This document shows positions 9,527 through 17,715 of a stretch of DNA of 64,000 bases, piece by piece. This stretch comes from Saccharothrix sp. (lineage in GTDB: Bacteria; Actinomycetota; Actinomycetes; Mycobacteriales; Pseudonocardiaceae). The stretch spans positions 1 to 64,000 of the forward strand of contig NZ_JAPSLK010000030.1 of assembly GCF_031180885.1 (NCBI RefSeq), given 5' to 3'. Under the pieces are notes generated by a model that ran no database searches, was not told the DNA's origin, and was given only the letters and a program-made list of their open reading frames with translations. The translations under genes were made by a program, and so were the position numbers. Numbering within the stretch: position 1 is the first letter of the stretch; every line of letters starts with the position of its first letter.

Positions 9527-10023
9527 GTCGCGTCGCCCGGGGTGGCCTGGGTGGTGGTGGTGAGTTCGTCGGCGAGGCGGACGGCCTCGTCGTGGTCCAA
9601 GCCCTCGATGTGCACCGGGCCGGCGGCGGACGCCGTGGTGACCGTCACCGTGGACAGGCCCAGGAGCTGCTGCAACGGGCCGCGCTTGGTGTCGACGGTC
9701 TGGATGCGGGACACGGGCGCGATGCGCCACTCCTGGTTGAGCCAGCCGGCCAGCGTGTAGACCGCGTCCGGGGTGGCCTCCCAGCGGTGCACCCGGTACC
9801 GCCAGCGCGGCATGACCAGGGTGTGCGCGATGCCCACGACCAGGGTGGCGACCAGGGCCGCGACCTGCCACGACGTGCCGCCGAAGGGCAGCGCGACGAG
9901 TTGGGGCACCAGGAGCACGGCCCAGCCGATCACGGCGTGCAACGTCCAGAGGGTGATCGACTTGCGGCTCACCCGGTGCCGCGGCGCGCGCAGGCGCAGC
10001 TGATCGGTGCTCACACGGTCCAC
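9523..10023 (-). CDS. Small bPH2-domain membrane protein (YdbS-like)
   Basis: The 166-residue protein has two adjacent transmembrane helices (about 25-75) and then one bPH2 domain. The domain contains YRVHRWEATPDAVYTLAG and a conserved RIQTVDTKRGPLQQLLGL segment. It is the small partner of the three-domain protein downstream; the 4-bp ATGA overlap and the known YdbS/YdbT pairing suggest a two-subunit complex. GTG codons at 10023 and 10014 both fit; the second gives MSTDQLRL and is equally likely. No strong ribosome site is visible, so the message may have a very short leader. The palindromic repeat element begins about 20 bp upstream. Confidence 0.85.
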   Translation of the reverse strand: MDRVSTDQLRLRAPRHRVSRKSITLWTLHAVIGWAVLLVPQLVALPFGGTSWQVAALVATLVVGIAHTLVMPRWRYRVHRWEATPDAVYTLAGWLNQEWRIAPVSRIQTVDTKRGPLQQLLGLSTVTVTTASAAGPVHIEGLDHDEAVRLADELTTTTQATPGDAT

Positions 10024-10043
10024 TGTGCCCCAAAGGCCGGCCC

Positions 10044-10179
10044 GCTGTGTTGAATGGCGCGACTGGCGTCGCGCGGCTCGGCCGCCCTGGGTGTCGGCTT
10101 GTCGCGCCGCGTTTTCCGCCGATCGAAGAGCGTGATCGTCGGAAAAGGCGACGCGACAAGCCGACGGCGGCCTCGCGGG
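10044..10179. repeat. Dispersed palindromic element, copy 1
   Basis: The core is a 32-bp inverted repeat (10093-10124 and 10134-10165) around a 9-nt spacer, with about four unpaired positions. A second small hairpin, GCGCGAC-TGGC-GTCGCGC, lies at 10058-10075. The same element, with the same two hairpins and flanks, occurs at 32320-32454. In both places it ends about 20 bp before the start of a minus-strand gene. No transposase is present. It could be a MITE/REP-like mobile palindrome or a structured 5' leader. Confidence 0.85.
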
Positions 10180-10210
10180 CAGACCTGGCCCTGAGGACGT
10201 TCGTTCGGTT

Positions 10211-10357
10211 TTACGGCTGGACGTACGGCGGCGTGAAGATTTCCGAGGCCGTGCTCTCGCCCTGCACTTCCGCGCTCGCCGGGGCGGCGAGCACCGCGCC
10301 GAGGCCCGCGCACAGGGCGGCCACGGCGAGGATTCTGCGGATCGTGTTCACAACCAT
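10211..10357 (-). CDS. Small secreted peptide (48 aa), unknown function
   Basis: The predicted peptide has a textbook Sec signal: basic start (NTIRR), hydrophobic core (ILAVAALCAGLGAVLAA) and cleavage motif PASA. It would release a mature peptide of about 19 residues, EVQGESTASEIFTPPYVQP, which is acidic/polar with no Cys pairs. ATG at 10357 has a GGAG about 9 bases upstream. The larger frame around it reads through low-complexity sequence and is not credible. I recognise no family. Its reality rests on the signal peptide and ribosome site alone. It lies between the repeat element and the LuxR-type operon. Confidence 0.55.
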   Translation of the reverse strand: MVVNTIRRILAVAALCAGLGAVLAAPASAEVQGESTASEIFTPPYVQP

Positions 10358-10735
10358 CGTCTGGCTCCGTTCGATCGGTAGCGGCCTGGACTGGAGGGGT
10401 TCGGCCGGTACGGCCGGCGCGGCGGGGCCGGTTCCGCCTGATCGACCGGCCGCACCCGCACGGCCGGTGGGCACCCGGTGTCGCGGCGCGCGGGTGCGGT
10501 CAGCGGGGCCCCACTGCCCACCGACCACCCGCATCGCACTACCGCCGCTCGCCAGGGGACGCAGGGAGAAGCGTCCAAGCGGAGCATGGCACACAGGTGT
10601 CGTGCGGCTCATCACCCAGTTCTGTCGCAGCGCGATAGGCAAATCCCCCAAGGACGGCGGTGTGATCGTCGTGAACATCCCACCATTGGCGGCACGGATC
10701 GGCCATCCCGGTCACGACGGAGTCCGGATGTGTTC
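10358..10735. other. Intergenic region without a supported gene
   Basis: This 378-bp stretch lies between the small secreted peptide and the end of the TPR-LuxR gene. Its open frames are rich in Arg/Pro/Gly without domain character. It should hold the promoter of the peptide gene. I see no clear hairpin terminator or RNA gene. Confidence 0.5.
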
Positions 10736-12274
10736 TCAGCCACTGGACCCGTCCCCGACCTCCACCCACCACACCGCCGCCCCGGCGCGGTCCCGGACGC
10801 CGATGGTCCGGTAGATGCGCTGGAGGTGGTTCTGCACGGTCTTGGGGGAAAGTCCCAGGTCGGCGGCGATGGCGGCGGTGCTGTCCCCGCCGGCCACCCG
10901 GCGGAGCACCTCGATGCCCCGTTTGGTCAGGCCCGCGTCCAACGCCCGGGCGATGCGCCGGCTGACCTGTTCGGCGGTGGACGTGGCCCGCAGCGGCTCC
11001 CGGCGGTCCGGCGGCCGGGCCACGGTGGCCTCGCGGCGCGGTTCGAACCGCTGGTGCGCCAACTGCTCCACCAGCCGCGCGGACAGGTCGTGCTCGCGCA
11101 TCCGCAACAGGTCCCGGCCCTCCTGGAGTTCCCACAGCCGGTACTGCTCCAGTTGGGCGCGGGCGTGCCGCAGGGCCGCGTCGAGCCGTCCCGTGCGCTC
11201 GTAGGCGGCGCTGAGGGCCCCGTGCGCCCGGACCGCCACCTCACGCGCCAGGCAGCCCATGGCCAGCTCGGCGGCGTGCGCGAGCTGCCTGACCTCGTCG
11301 GTGGACCGGCCGCGCGCCCCGTTGACCCGAGCGCGCGCCATGAGCAGTTCGGCCTTGAGGACGGGCCGGTCGTGGCCGGCGAGCAGGTGGTCGGCGCGCC
11401 GGCACGAGCGCAGCGCCCGGTCGACGTCGCCGAGGTCGAGGCGGACGTGCGCGAGCAGCAGGTTGACCCGGGCCATCCGGATCGGGTCGTCCACCTGCTT
11501 CCACTTCTCCCTGACCTGCGCGCACAGGGATTCGGCGCGCCGCAGCTTGCGCAGGCACGGTTCGCCGTCCGAGCTGCACCGCGCGGCGTCGGAACGGGTC
11601 ATGCAGTGCTCGTGGTACTGCGTGCGCATCAGGTTGGCCTGCTCGAACAGGATCGAGCCGACCAGTTCGTGGTCGCCGGTCATCTCGGCCAGGCCCAGCG
11701 CGCGGGACAGCGAGTGCAGGGACCGTTCGCGGGAGTCCAGGCGCAGTTCGACGACGGCCTGGGCGTAGCTGCACCACGCCTGGAGCTGGGTGTGGCGGTT
11801 GGCGGAGGCGATCTGGCGGATCCGGTCGATGGTGTCCAGGGCGCCGGGCAGCAGGCCGCGCTTGCCGAGCGCGATGGACTGGGTGAGGACGGCGAACGCC
11901 ACGCCTTCCGCGTCGTCGAGCCAGGAGAAGGCGGCCACGGCCTTCTCGGCGGCTTCCAGGGCGTCGCCGGGGCGGCCTTCGTCCAGGGCGCGGCGGGCTT
12001 CGCGCAGGTTGGCGAGGGCACCCGCACGCGGATCCGCCGGCCGGGCGGTCCGCTTGCCCGGCGGGCTGGTCGCATCGGCTGGGGCGGCTGTGTCGGTCGG
12101 CGCGGTCGCGTGGGCTGGAACGGGCGCGTGGGTCGGGACGGTGGCGGCGGCCGGTCCGGGTGCGTCGGCGGGCGCGGGCAGGGGCGGCGCGTCGGGCGCC
12201 GGTGCCGGCGTCGCGTCGGTGCGTGGCACGGGAATCATCGGGTTCGCTCGCCCCCCGACGGGCAGGATACTCAT
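10736..12274 (-). CDS. TPR-containing LuxR-family transcriptional regulator
   Basis: The 512-residue protein starts with a Pro/Ala/Thr-rich segment (about 20-75). A helical TPR-like array follows (about 80-440; e.g. ALANLREARRALDEGRPGDA). The C-terminal LuxR helix-turn-helix is about 445-505, marked by STAAIAADLGLSPKTVQNHL. There is no receiver domain and no Walker motif, so it is neither a two-component regulator nor a full LAL protein; the TPR array probably senses a ligand or partner. Its ATG overlaps the stop of the acyl-CoA ligase gene (ATGA), making it the last gene of a coupled three-gene operon. It probably regulates that operon. A cluster of Cys/His residues near 220-245 (CMTRSDAARCSSDGEPC) may bind metal. 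Confidence 0.85.
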   Translation of the reverse strand: MSILPVGGRANPMIPVPRTDATPAPAPDAPPLPAPADAPGPAAATVPTHAPVPAHATAPTDTAAPADATSPPGKRTARPADPRAGALANLREARRALDEGRPGDALEAAEKAVAAFSWLDDAEGVAFAVLTQSIALGKRGLLPGALDTIDRIRQIASANRHTQLQAWCSYAQAVVELRLDSRERSLHSLSRALGLAEMTGDHELVGSILFEQANLMRTQYHEHCMTRSDAARCSSDGEPCLRKLRRAESLCAQVREKWKQVDDPIRMARVNLLLAHVRLDLGDVDRALRSCRRADHLLAGHDRPVLKAELLMARARVNGARGRSTDEVRQLAHAAELAMGCLAREVAVRAHGALSAAYERTGRLDAALRHARAQLEQYRLWELQEGRDLLRMREHDLSARLVEQLAHQRFEPRREATVARPPDRREPLRATSTAEQVSRRIARALDAGLTKRGIEVLRRVAGGDSTAAIAADLGLSPKTVQNHLQRIYRTIGVRDRAGAAVWWVEVGDGSSG

Positions 12275-13851
12275 TTCAGTTCGCGCTTGAGCACTTTCCC
12301 GGTGGCGTTGCGCGGCAAGGCGTCGAGGAAGACCACGTCGCGCGGCACGGAGAACTTCGCCAGGTTGTCCCGCACGTGCTCGCGCACGGCCTCCGCGTCC
12401 AGCGCGCTGGGCTCGTCGCACACCACGTACGCCGCCAGCCGCTGCCCGAACTGGTCGTCCGAAACACCCACCACGGCCACCTCGCGCACGCCCTTGAGGC
12501 CGGCCAGCAGGTCCTCGACCTCGCGCGGGTACACGTTCTCGCCGCCGGAGATGATCATCTCGTCGTCCCGACCGGCCACGAACAGCAGGCCGGACCCGTT
12601 GCGGTAACCGACGTCGCCGGTGGACATCAGCCCGTCGCGGACCTCCTTGCTGCTGCCGTTGGTGTAGCCGTCGAACAGCATGTCGTTGGTGACGAAGATG
12701 CGGCCGGTCGCGCCGGGCGGCACGGGGCGGCCCTGCTCGTCCAGGATCTCCACGCGGGTGCCGTGCGGCGGGAGGCCGGCGGTGTCGGGGTGGCGGGCCA
12801 GTTCGTCCGGGCGGGCGATGCTGACCCACGAGACTTCCGTCGACCCGTACAGGTTGTAGAGGACAGGCCCGAGTTCTTCGAGGCACCGCTTGGCGACCGG
12901 CGGCGGGAGCGCCGAGCCGCTGGACGCCACGACCCGCAGGTGCGGCAGGTGCGCGCGGTGCTCCAGTTCGAGGATCCGTTGCAGCATCACGGGAACGACG
13001 AACAACGCGTCCGCGCGGTGGTTCCGGGTGTCCGCCACGGTGGTGGCCGGGTCGAACTTGCGGCGCAGCACGAAAGTCGCGCCCAGGACCAGCCCGATCT
13101 GGAACGCGGCCAGGCCCCAGGTGTGGAACAGCGGCGCGGGCACGGCGAACCGGTCGCCCGCGCGGAGCGGGATGCGGGAGAGCAGCGCGGCGGCGGGCAT
13201 GAGGCTCCCCGGTTCGGGCCGCTTGGCGCCCTTGGGCGCGCCGGTGGTGCCGGAGGTGAGGACGATCAGCCGGCCGCGCGGCGGGCGCTTGGGCAGCGTC
13301 GTGGCGGGGGAGCCGGCGATGAGTTCTTCGAGGGTGCGGCTCTTGGTGGGGCTGTCCACCCACGCGATGACGCGGCGGACCTTGCGCGGTGCGTTGGCCA
13401 GCAGGTCGCGGAACTCGGTGTCCGCCACGACGAGCGAGACGTCCTGCTCGCGCAGCACGGTCGCGATCTGGCCGGTGCTGAGGCCGGTGTTGAGCAGGAC
13501 GGTGTCCGCGCCGAGCTTCACGCACGCGGTGGTGGTCTCGATGAAACCCCGGTGGTTGCGGCACAGCACGGCGACCTTGCTGCCCGCGGTGACGCCGAGG
13601 TCGCGCAGGCCGTGCGCGAGGCGGGTGGTGCGTTCGTCGACTTCCTTGTAGGACAACGAACCCAGGTCGTCGACGATCGCGGGCCGGTCCGGGTGGCGGG
13701 CCGCGCCGATGGCGAACCCGGACGCCAGGGTGATGTCCCACTGGAGGTAGGCGTCGAGGACCTTCAGCAGCTTCAACGGGTTCATCGGCCGCACGACCCC
13801 GGCCTTCACCAGCACCAGCAGCGCGCGGACCGCGCCGGCGACCCGGTTCAC
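12271..13851 (-). CDS. Acyl-CoA synthetase (AMP-binding, long-chain type)
   Basis: This ANL-superfamily ligase activates a carboxylic acid as the acyl-adenylate and transfers it to CoA. The 526-residue length is normal. The P-loop LTSGTTGAPKGAK lies near residue 205, the YGSTE adenine motif near 335, and the hinge region GRDDEMIISGGENVYP near 425. The C-terminal catalytic Lys lies in NATGKVLKREL, close to the end. GTG at 13851 overlaps the stop of the upstream SDR gene (GTGA), and its own stop overlaps the regulator start. The pairing with an acyl-CoA-reductase-like SDR suggests an acid is activated and then reduced. The substrate is unknown. Confidence 0.92.
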   Translation of the reverse strand: MNRVAGAVRALLVLVKAGVVRPMNPLKLLKVLDAYLQWDITLASGFAIGAARHPDRPAIVDDLGSLSYKEVDERTTRLAHGLRDLGVTAGSKVAVLCRNHRGFIETTTACVKLGADTVLLNTGLSTGQIATVLREQDVSLVVADTEFRDLLANAPRKVRRVIAWVDSPTKSRTLEELIAGSPATTLPKRPPRGRLIVLTSGTTGAPKGAKRPEPGSLMPAAALLSRIPLRAGDRFAVPAPLFHTWGLAAFQIGLVLGATFVLRRKFDPATTVADTRNHRADALFVVPVMLQRILELEHRAHLPHLRVVASSGSALPPPVAKRCLEELGPVLYNLYGSTEVSWVSIARPDELARHPDTAGLPPHGTRVEILDEQGRPVPPGATGRIFVTNDMLFDGYTNGSSKEVRDGLMSTGDVGYRNGSGLLFVAGRDDEMIISGGENVYPREVEDLLAGLKGVREVAVVGVSDDQFGQRLAAYVVCDEPSALDAEAVREHVRDNLAKFSVPRDVVFLDALPRNATGKVLKRELK

Positions 13852-15710
13852 CGCAGGGCTCGCAGGGTCAGTCGGGTCACGCCGGCGGCCACGGCGGCCG
13901 GCGGTGACGTGCGTTCGCTTCGTTCCGGCATCGCGCGGTATCCCAGGTGCACCAACGACCTCATCGTCTTCGGGGCGAGCTTCCGGGCCAGTTCGACCAG
14001 GACGCCCAGCGGCAGGTTCACTTCCTCGGGGCGGCGTTCGAGCGCGCGCACCACCCACTGCGCGGCGCGTTCCGGTGTGGCGGCGGGGAACGCGTCGTAG
14101 ACCTTGGAGGGACCGATCATCGGCGTGCGCACCAACGGCATGCGCACGGACGTGAAAGTCACGCCGTCCGCGACGGTCTCGGCGGCGGCGACCCGGCTGA
14201 ACGCGTCGAGCGCGGCCTTCGAGGCGAGGTAGGCGGAGAAGCGCGGGGTGTTGATCTGCACGCCCATGCTGGAGATGTTCACGATGTGCCCGAACCGGCG
14301 CTCCTGCATGTGCGGGAGCAGGCCGAGGATCAGGCGCAGCGGGGCGAAGTAGTTCAGCGCCATCGTGCGCTCGTAGTCGTGCAGGCGGTCCACGCTGAGG
14401 TGCACGGAACGGCGGATCGAGCGGCCGGCGTTGTTGACCAGCATGTCGATGCCGTCGTGGTCGGCGAGCACTTGTTTGAGCAGGGCTTCGACGGCTTCGG
14501 CGTCGGTGAGGTCGCACGGGTAGGTGTGGGCCTTGCCGCCGGACTGGTTGATCTCGTCGGCTACCTGGTCGAGTTCTTCCGCTCGTCGGGCCACGAGGAG
14601 GACGGTGGCTTGTTTCTTGGCGACGGCGAGCGCGGTGGCGCGGCCGATGCCCGACGACGCGCCGGTGATCAGGACGGTGCGGCCGGCGAGGCCGTGCTTG
14701 CGGGCTGCGCGGAGCGGGTCGAGGTGGTCCTGCCAGTGGCGCCAGAGGGTTTCGGCGTAGGTGGGGAAGGCGGGTGGTTCGAGGCCGGTGGTGGTGCGGG
14801 TGGCGGTCGAGTCGAACGTGGCGTTGAGGGCCAGGTTGGGCAGGGCGTGCGGGGGGATGCCCAGCTCGGTGAGGGTGCCGGTGAGGATCGCGCTGGTGGG
14901 GGCGGCCGGGAGGGGCAGCGTGGGCCAGGCGGCGCGGACCTTCGGGGCTCCGGCGGGTGCGGCGAGGGCGTTGTAGACGTCGGTGAGGGAGATGTTGTCC
15001 GAGGTCAGGTGGAAGGTGCTGTGGTCGGGGACGTCGGCGTGGATCAGGCGGTCGAGGGCTTCGACGACGTGGTCGACCGGGACGATGTTCGTCGCGCCGA
15101 AGTGCGGGGCCACGAGGGGGAGCCTGGTCGGGAGGTGCGCGAGCGCGGCGATGAGCGGGAAGAAGTAGTACGGGCCGTCGACCTTGTCGATCTCGCCGGT
15201 GGTCGAGTCGCCGACGACCACAGCCGGGCGGTAGACGCGCCAGCGGGTGCCGGTGGCGGCGCGGACCAGTTTTTCGGCCTCGAACTTGGTCCGGTGGTAG
15301 GGGGAGGGGTGGTGCTGGCCGAGGTCGAAGTCGTCCTCGTGGAAGGTGCCCCGGTAGTCGCCCGCGACGGCGATGGAGGAGACGTGGTGCAGGACGCTGC
15401 GGTGCGCGCGGGCGAAGTCGAGGACGTGCCGGGTGCCGAGGACGTTGGTGAGGTGCTGCTCGTCCTCGGGGGCGGTCAGGTCGTAGATCGCGCCGAGGTG
15501 GACGACGTGGTCGGCGGCGGGGGTGTCCGGGTCGATCGGGTTCCGCAGGTCGCCCGGGACGACGGTGAGCTTGTCGTGCTTCGCGACCCGGTCCGCGGAC
15601 TGCGGCCGGACCAGGGCGAACACGTTGTCGCAGTCCGGCCGAGCCAGAAGCCTCTCGACCAGGCGGCGGCCGATGAAGCCCGTCGCGCCGGTGACGAAGT
15701 AGGTGCTCAC
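13848..15710 (-). CDS. Two-domain SDR, fatty acyl-CoA reductase-like
   Basis: The 620-residue fusion has two Rossmann domains. The N-terminal extended SDR (about 1-345) begins YFVTGATGFIGRR, has a Tyr-x3-Lys motif in PYHRTKFEAEK, and resembles the NAD-binding domain of fatty acyl-CoA reductases. The C-terminal classical SDR (about 355-600) has LITGASSGIGRAT and active site SAYLASK. The same layout is known in mycobacterial AcrA1-type enzymes, which reduce acyl-CoA towards alcohol. Together with the coupled ligase this suggests fatty alcohol or wax-lipid formation; that step is inferred. GTG at 15710 is the only start that retains the full Rossmann motif. A TAC/GTA palindrome sits just upstream and may be the operator. 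Confidence 0.88.
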   Translation of the reverse strand: MSTYFVTGATGFIGRRLVERLLARPDCDNVFALVRPQSADRVAKHDKLTVVPGDLRNPIDPDTPAADHVVHLGAIYDLTAPEDEQHLTNVLGTRHVLDFARAHRSVLHHVSSIAVAGDYRGTFHEDDFDLGQHHPSPYHRTKFEAEKLVRAATGTRWRVYRPAVVVGDSTTGEIDKVDGPYYFFPLIAALAHLPTRLPLVAPHFGATNIVPVDHVVEALDRLIHADVPDHSTFHLTSDNISLTDVYNALAAPAGAPKVRAAWPTLPLPAAPTSAILTGTLTELGIPPHALPNLALNATFDSTATRTTTGLEPPAFPTYAETLWRHWQDHLDPLRAARKHGLAGRTVLITGASSGIGRATALAVAKKQATVLLVARRAEELDQVADEINQSGGKAHTYPCDLTDAEAVEALLKQVLADHDGIDMLVNNAGRSIRRSVHLSVDRLHDYERTMALNYFAPLRLILGLLPHMQERRFGHIVNISSMGVQINTPRFSAYLASKAALDAFSRVAAAETVADGVTFTSVRMPLVRTPMIGPSKVYDAFPAATPERAAQWVVRALERRPEEVNLPLGVLVELARKLAPKTMRSLVHLGYRAMPERSERTSPPAAVAAGVTRLTLRALR

Positions 15711-16128
15711 GGCTCGATAGTGGCACTACCTACCCGTGAGTAGGAAGAGCGCGCGGCGAAATTGTCGGTGGGCGGTGGGATGATGGTGAACGGGGGCCGG
15801 CGGCCGGCCGTTGATCGGTTCCGGGCAGCCTGACCTGCGGTTTTTGGTGGTGGGTGGCGGGGGTTGGGCGCGCGGGCGGCACTGTTTCGCGCTGCGGGCG
15901 CGCTGGGCCGGGGCACAGGTGCGCACTTTCGCGCGGGGTGGCGTCCGGTGCTGCGGGGCGTGCGGTGGCTCGCCGTGCTGGGGTGGCCGGCGGGTGCGCG
16001 CGGTGCTGGGGTGGCCGGCGGCGGGCGTGGTGCTGCGATGCTGCGGTGGCCGGCGAGTGAGTGCGCGCGCTGTTTGGAGAGCCCGCGGGTGCACGCGGGT
16101 GTCGCGGGGGTGAGGGTGCGGTGGAGCG
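15711..16128. other. G-rich intergenic region with short repeats
   Basis: This 418-bp gap has open frames dominated by Gly/Arg/Ala and no credible gene. It carries an 18-bp direct repeat (GTGCTGGGGTGGCCGGCG at 15975 and 16003, 28-bp period) and several further GGTGGCCGGCG copies. The left end holds the promoter region of the SDR operon. Confidence 0.6.
15731..15742. promoter_or_regulatory. Candidate TetR-type operator of the SDR operon
   Basis: TACCCGTGAGTA fits the palindrome TACYCRYGRGTA, with CCTAC and GTAGG as further symmetric flanks. It lies 21 bp upstream of the SDR start. Palindromes of this kind are typical of repressor sites on actinobacterial acyl-CoA genes. No TetR gene is adjacent, so the binding protein is unknown. 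Confidence 0.4.
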
Positions 16129-16341
16129 CTAGTGCTCCGGGTTGCCGGAGGCGTTGACCACCGCGTCGCGCAGGGCGGCGCGCAGGCGGCCGACCTCCAG
16201 CGGGGTCAGCACCGCGGCCTCGCCCGGTGGCACGGTCACCACCACGTGCCCCTGGCTGACGAAGACGGTCATGTCACGGCGACGGGATGCGATGTCGCGG
16301 CAGGAGATCTGCCACTCCTTGCCAGTACCCACGGCCCCCAT
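16129..16341 (-). CDS. Small conserved-looking protein (about 70 aa), function unknown
   Basis: The short protein ends with a compact folded-looking segment, SRRRDMTVFVSQGHVVVTVPP, followed by an amphipathic helix (LEVGRLRAALRDAV). There is no signal peptide, membrane helix or cysteine pair. ATG at 16341 has GGGAGG almost touching it. GTG at 16332 lies at better spacing (about 10 bases) from the same ribosome site and would give 67 residues. The frame further upstream crosses the divergent oxidoreductase promoter and is unlikely. I do not recognise a family. It is divergent from the FAD oxidoreductase. Confidence 0.6.
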   Translation of the reverse strand: MGAVGTGKEWQISCRDIASRRRDMTVFVSQGHVVVTVPPGEAAVLTPLEVGRLRAALRDAVVNASGNPEH

Positions 16342-16505
16342 ACCTCCCACTTCTCGACACGGGTGCTCGGACCAATCCGGGTGCACCCGGGGAAGGGACG
16401 CACGCGGGTTGGTGCCATGACGGGAAAAATCCCGACGGGCGACCGTGCCGAGCTGTCGATAGCGTCGCACGTGGTCATCGCTCCAGTCACCTGGGAGGGT
16501 GAAAA

Positions 16506-17711
16506 ATGGCTGAACCGCAACGCATCGTGATAATCGGGTCTGGCCTGGCCGGCGCCTCCGCGGCCGGCGCGTTGCGGGAGCGGGGGTACGACGGCGGCCT
16601 CGTCATCTTCGGCCGGGAGCGGCACCAGCCCTACGAACTGCCCGCGTTGTCCAAAGACGTGCTGGTCGGGAACGCCGAGTGGCCCAATCGGGTGCACGAG
16701 GAGGGGTTCTACGAAGCGCACGGCGTGGAGCTGCGGCTGGGGGTCGAGATCACCGAGGTCCGGGTCGGCGAACGGGTGATCGTGGACTCCGCGGGAGCAA
16801 CGCATTCGTACGATCGGCTGGTCCTGGCCACCGGCTCGGTTCCGCGCACGTTGCCCGTTCCGGGTGGAGACCTCCCAGGTTTGCACCTCCTGCGGACCGT
16901 CGAGGACTCCCTCGGACTGCGCGAGCGGCTGGTGCCCGGGGCCCGCGTCGTGGTGGTGGGTGCGGGGTGGATCGGCTGCGAGGTCGCCGCGGCGGCGCGC
17001 GTGCGCGGGGGTGACGTGACCGTCGTCGATCCGGTCGACCTGCCGCTGCGGCGGGTGCTGGGTCCGGTGGTCGGTGAGGTCTTCCGCGGGCTGCACGCCG
17101 ACCACGGGGTCGCCTGGCGGCTCGGGGTCGGGGTGGACGGCTTCCTGCCGAACGGGGTCCGGCTGGCGGACGGGTCCGTGGTCGAGGGTGACGTGGTGGT
17201 CGTGGGCGTCGGCGCCCGGCCCGCGCTCGAGTTGGCGGAGAAGGCGGGACTGGCGATGGCCGAAGGTGGTGTCGCGGTCGACGCGGCGCTGCGGACGTCG
17301 GTGGCCGGCGTGTGCGCGGTGGGGGACATCGCGTCGCACGACCATCCCCGGTACGGCAGGCGGGTGCGCATCGAGCACTGGGCCAACGCCAAGGACCAGG
17401 GAGCACACGTCGCGGGGACCTTGCTCGGGCGCGGCGAACCGTACGCGGCGGCGCCGTACTTCTTCTCGGACCAGTACGACCTGGGGATGGAGTACCGGGG
17501 GCTGGCGGACGCGGAGAAGGACCAGTTGGTGGTGCGGGGGTCGCTGGAGGAGCGGGACTTCACCGCGTTCTGGCTGCGGGACGGGCGGTTGCGGGCGGCG
17601 ATGAACGTCAACCAGTGGGACGACGGGGTGGCGTTGCAGGCTTTGGTGGACGCCCAGGCGGCCGTTTCTCCTGATCAGCTCCGCTCTTCCAACCTCGCTG
17701 ACCTGGTGTGA
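16506..17711 (+). CDS. FAD-dependent pyridine nucleotide-disulfide oxidoreductase (ferredoxin reductase type)
   Basis: The 401-residue flavoprotein has an N-terminal FAD Rossmann motif (IVIIGSGLAGASAAGAL), an NAD(P) motif (VVVVGAGWIGCEVA, about 150) and the second FAD signature VCAVGDIA (about 270). There is no redox CxxxxC pair. Length and C-terminal reductase domain match ferredoxin/rubredoxin reductases that feed electrons to P450s or oxygenases. No ferredoxin or P450 gene lies beside it, so its partner is elsewhere. GGGAGG precedes the ATG by about 7 bases. It is convergent with the MarR gene, whose stop is only 4 bp away. Confidence 0.9.
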   Translation: MAEPQRIVIIGSGLAGASAAGALRERGYDGGLVIFGRERHQPYELPALSKDVLVGNAEWPNRVHEEGFYEAHGVELRLGVEITEVRVGERVIVDSAGATHSYDRLVLATGSVPRTLPVPGGDLPGLHLLRTVEDSLGLRERLVPGARVVVVGAGWIGCEVAAAARVRGGDVTVVDPVDLPLRRVLGPVVGEVFRGLHADHGVAWRLGVGVDGFLPNGVRLADGSVVEGDVVVVGVGARPALELAEKAGLAMAEGGVAVDAALRTSVAGVCAVGDIASHDHPRYGRRVRIEHWANAKDQGAHVAGTLLGRGEPYAAAPYFFSDQYDLGMEYRGLADAEKDQLVVRGSLEERDFTAFWLRDGRLRAAMNVNQWDDGVALQALVDAQAAVSPDQLRSSNLADLV

Positions 17712-17715
17712 CCGG

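Noticed and set aside
15726-16128. Possible small Arg/Pro-rich or Gly-rich proteins
   Set aside because: Composition is that of noncoding GC-rich DNA, and there are no ribosome sites or conserved motifs.
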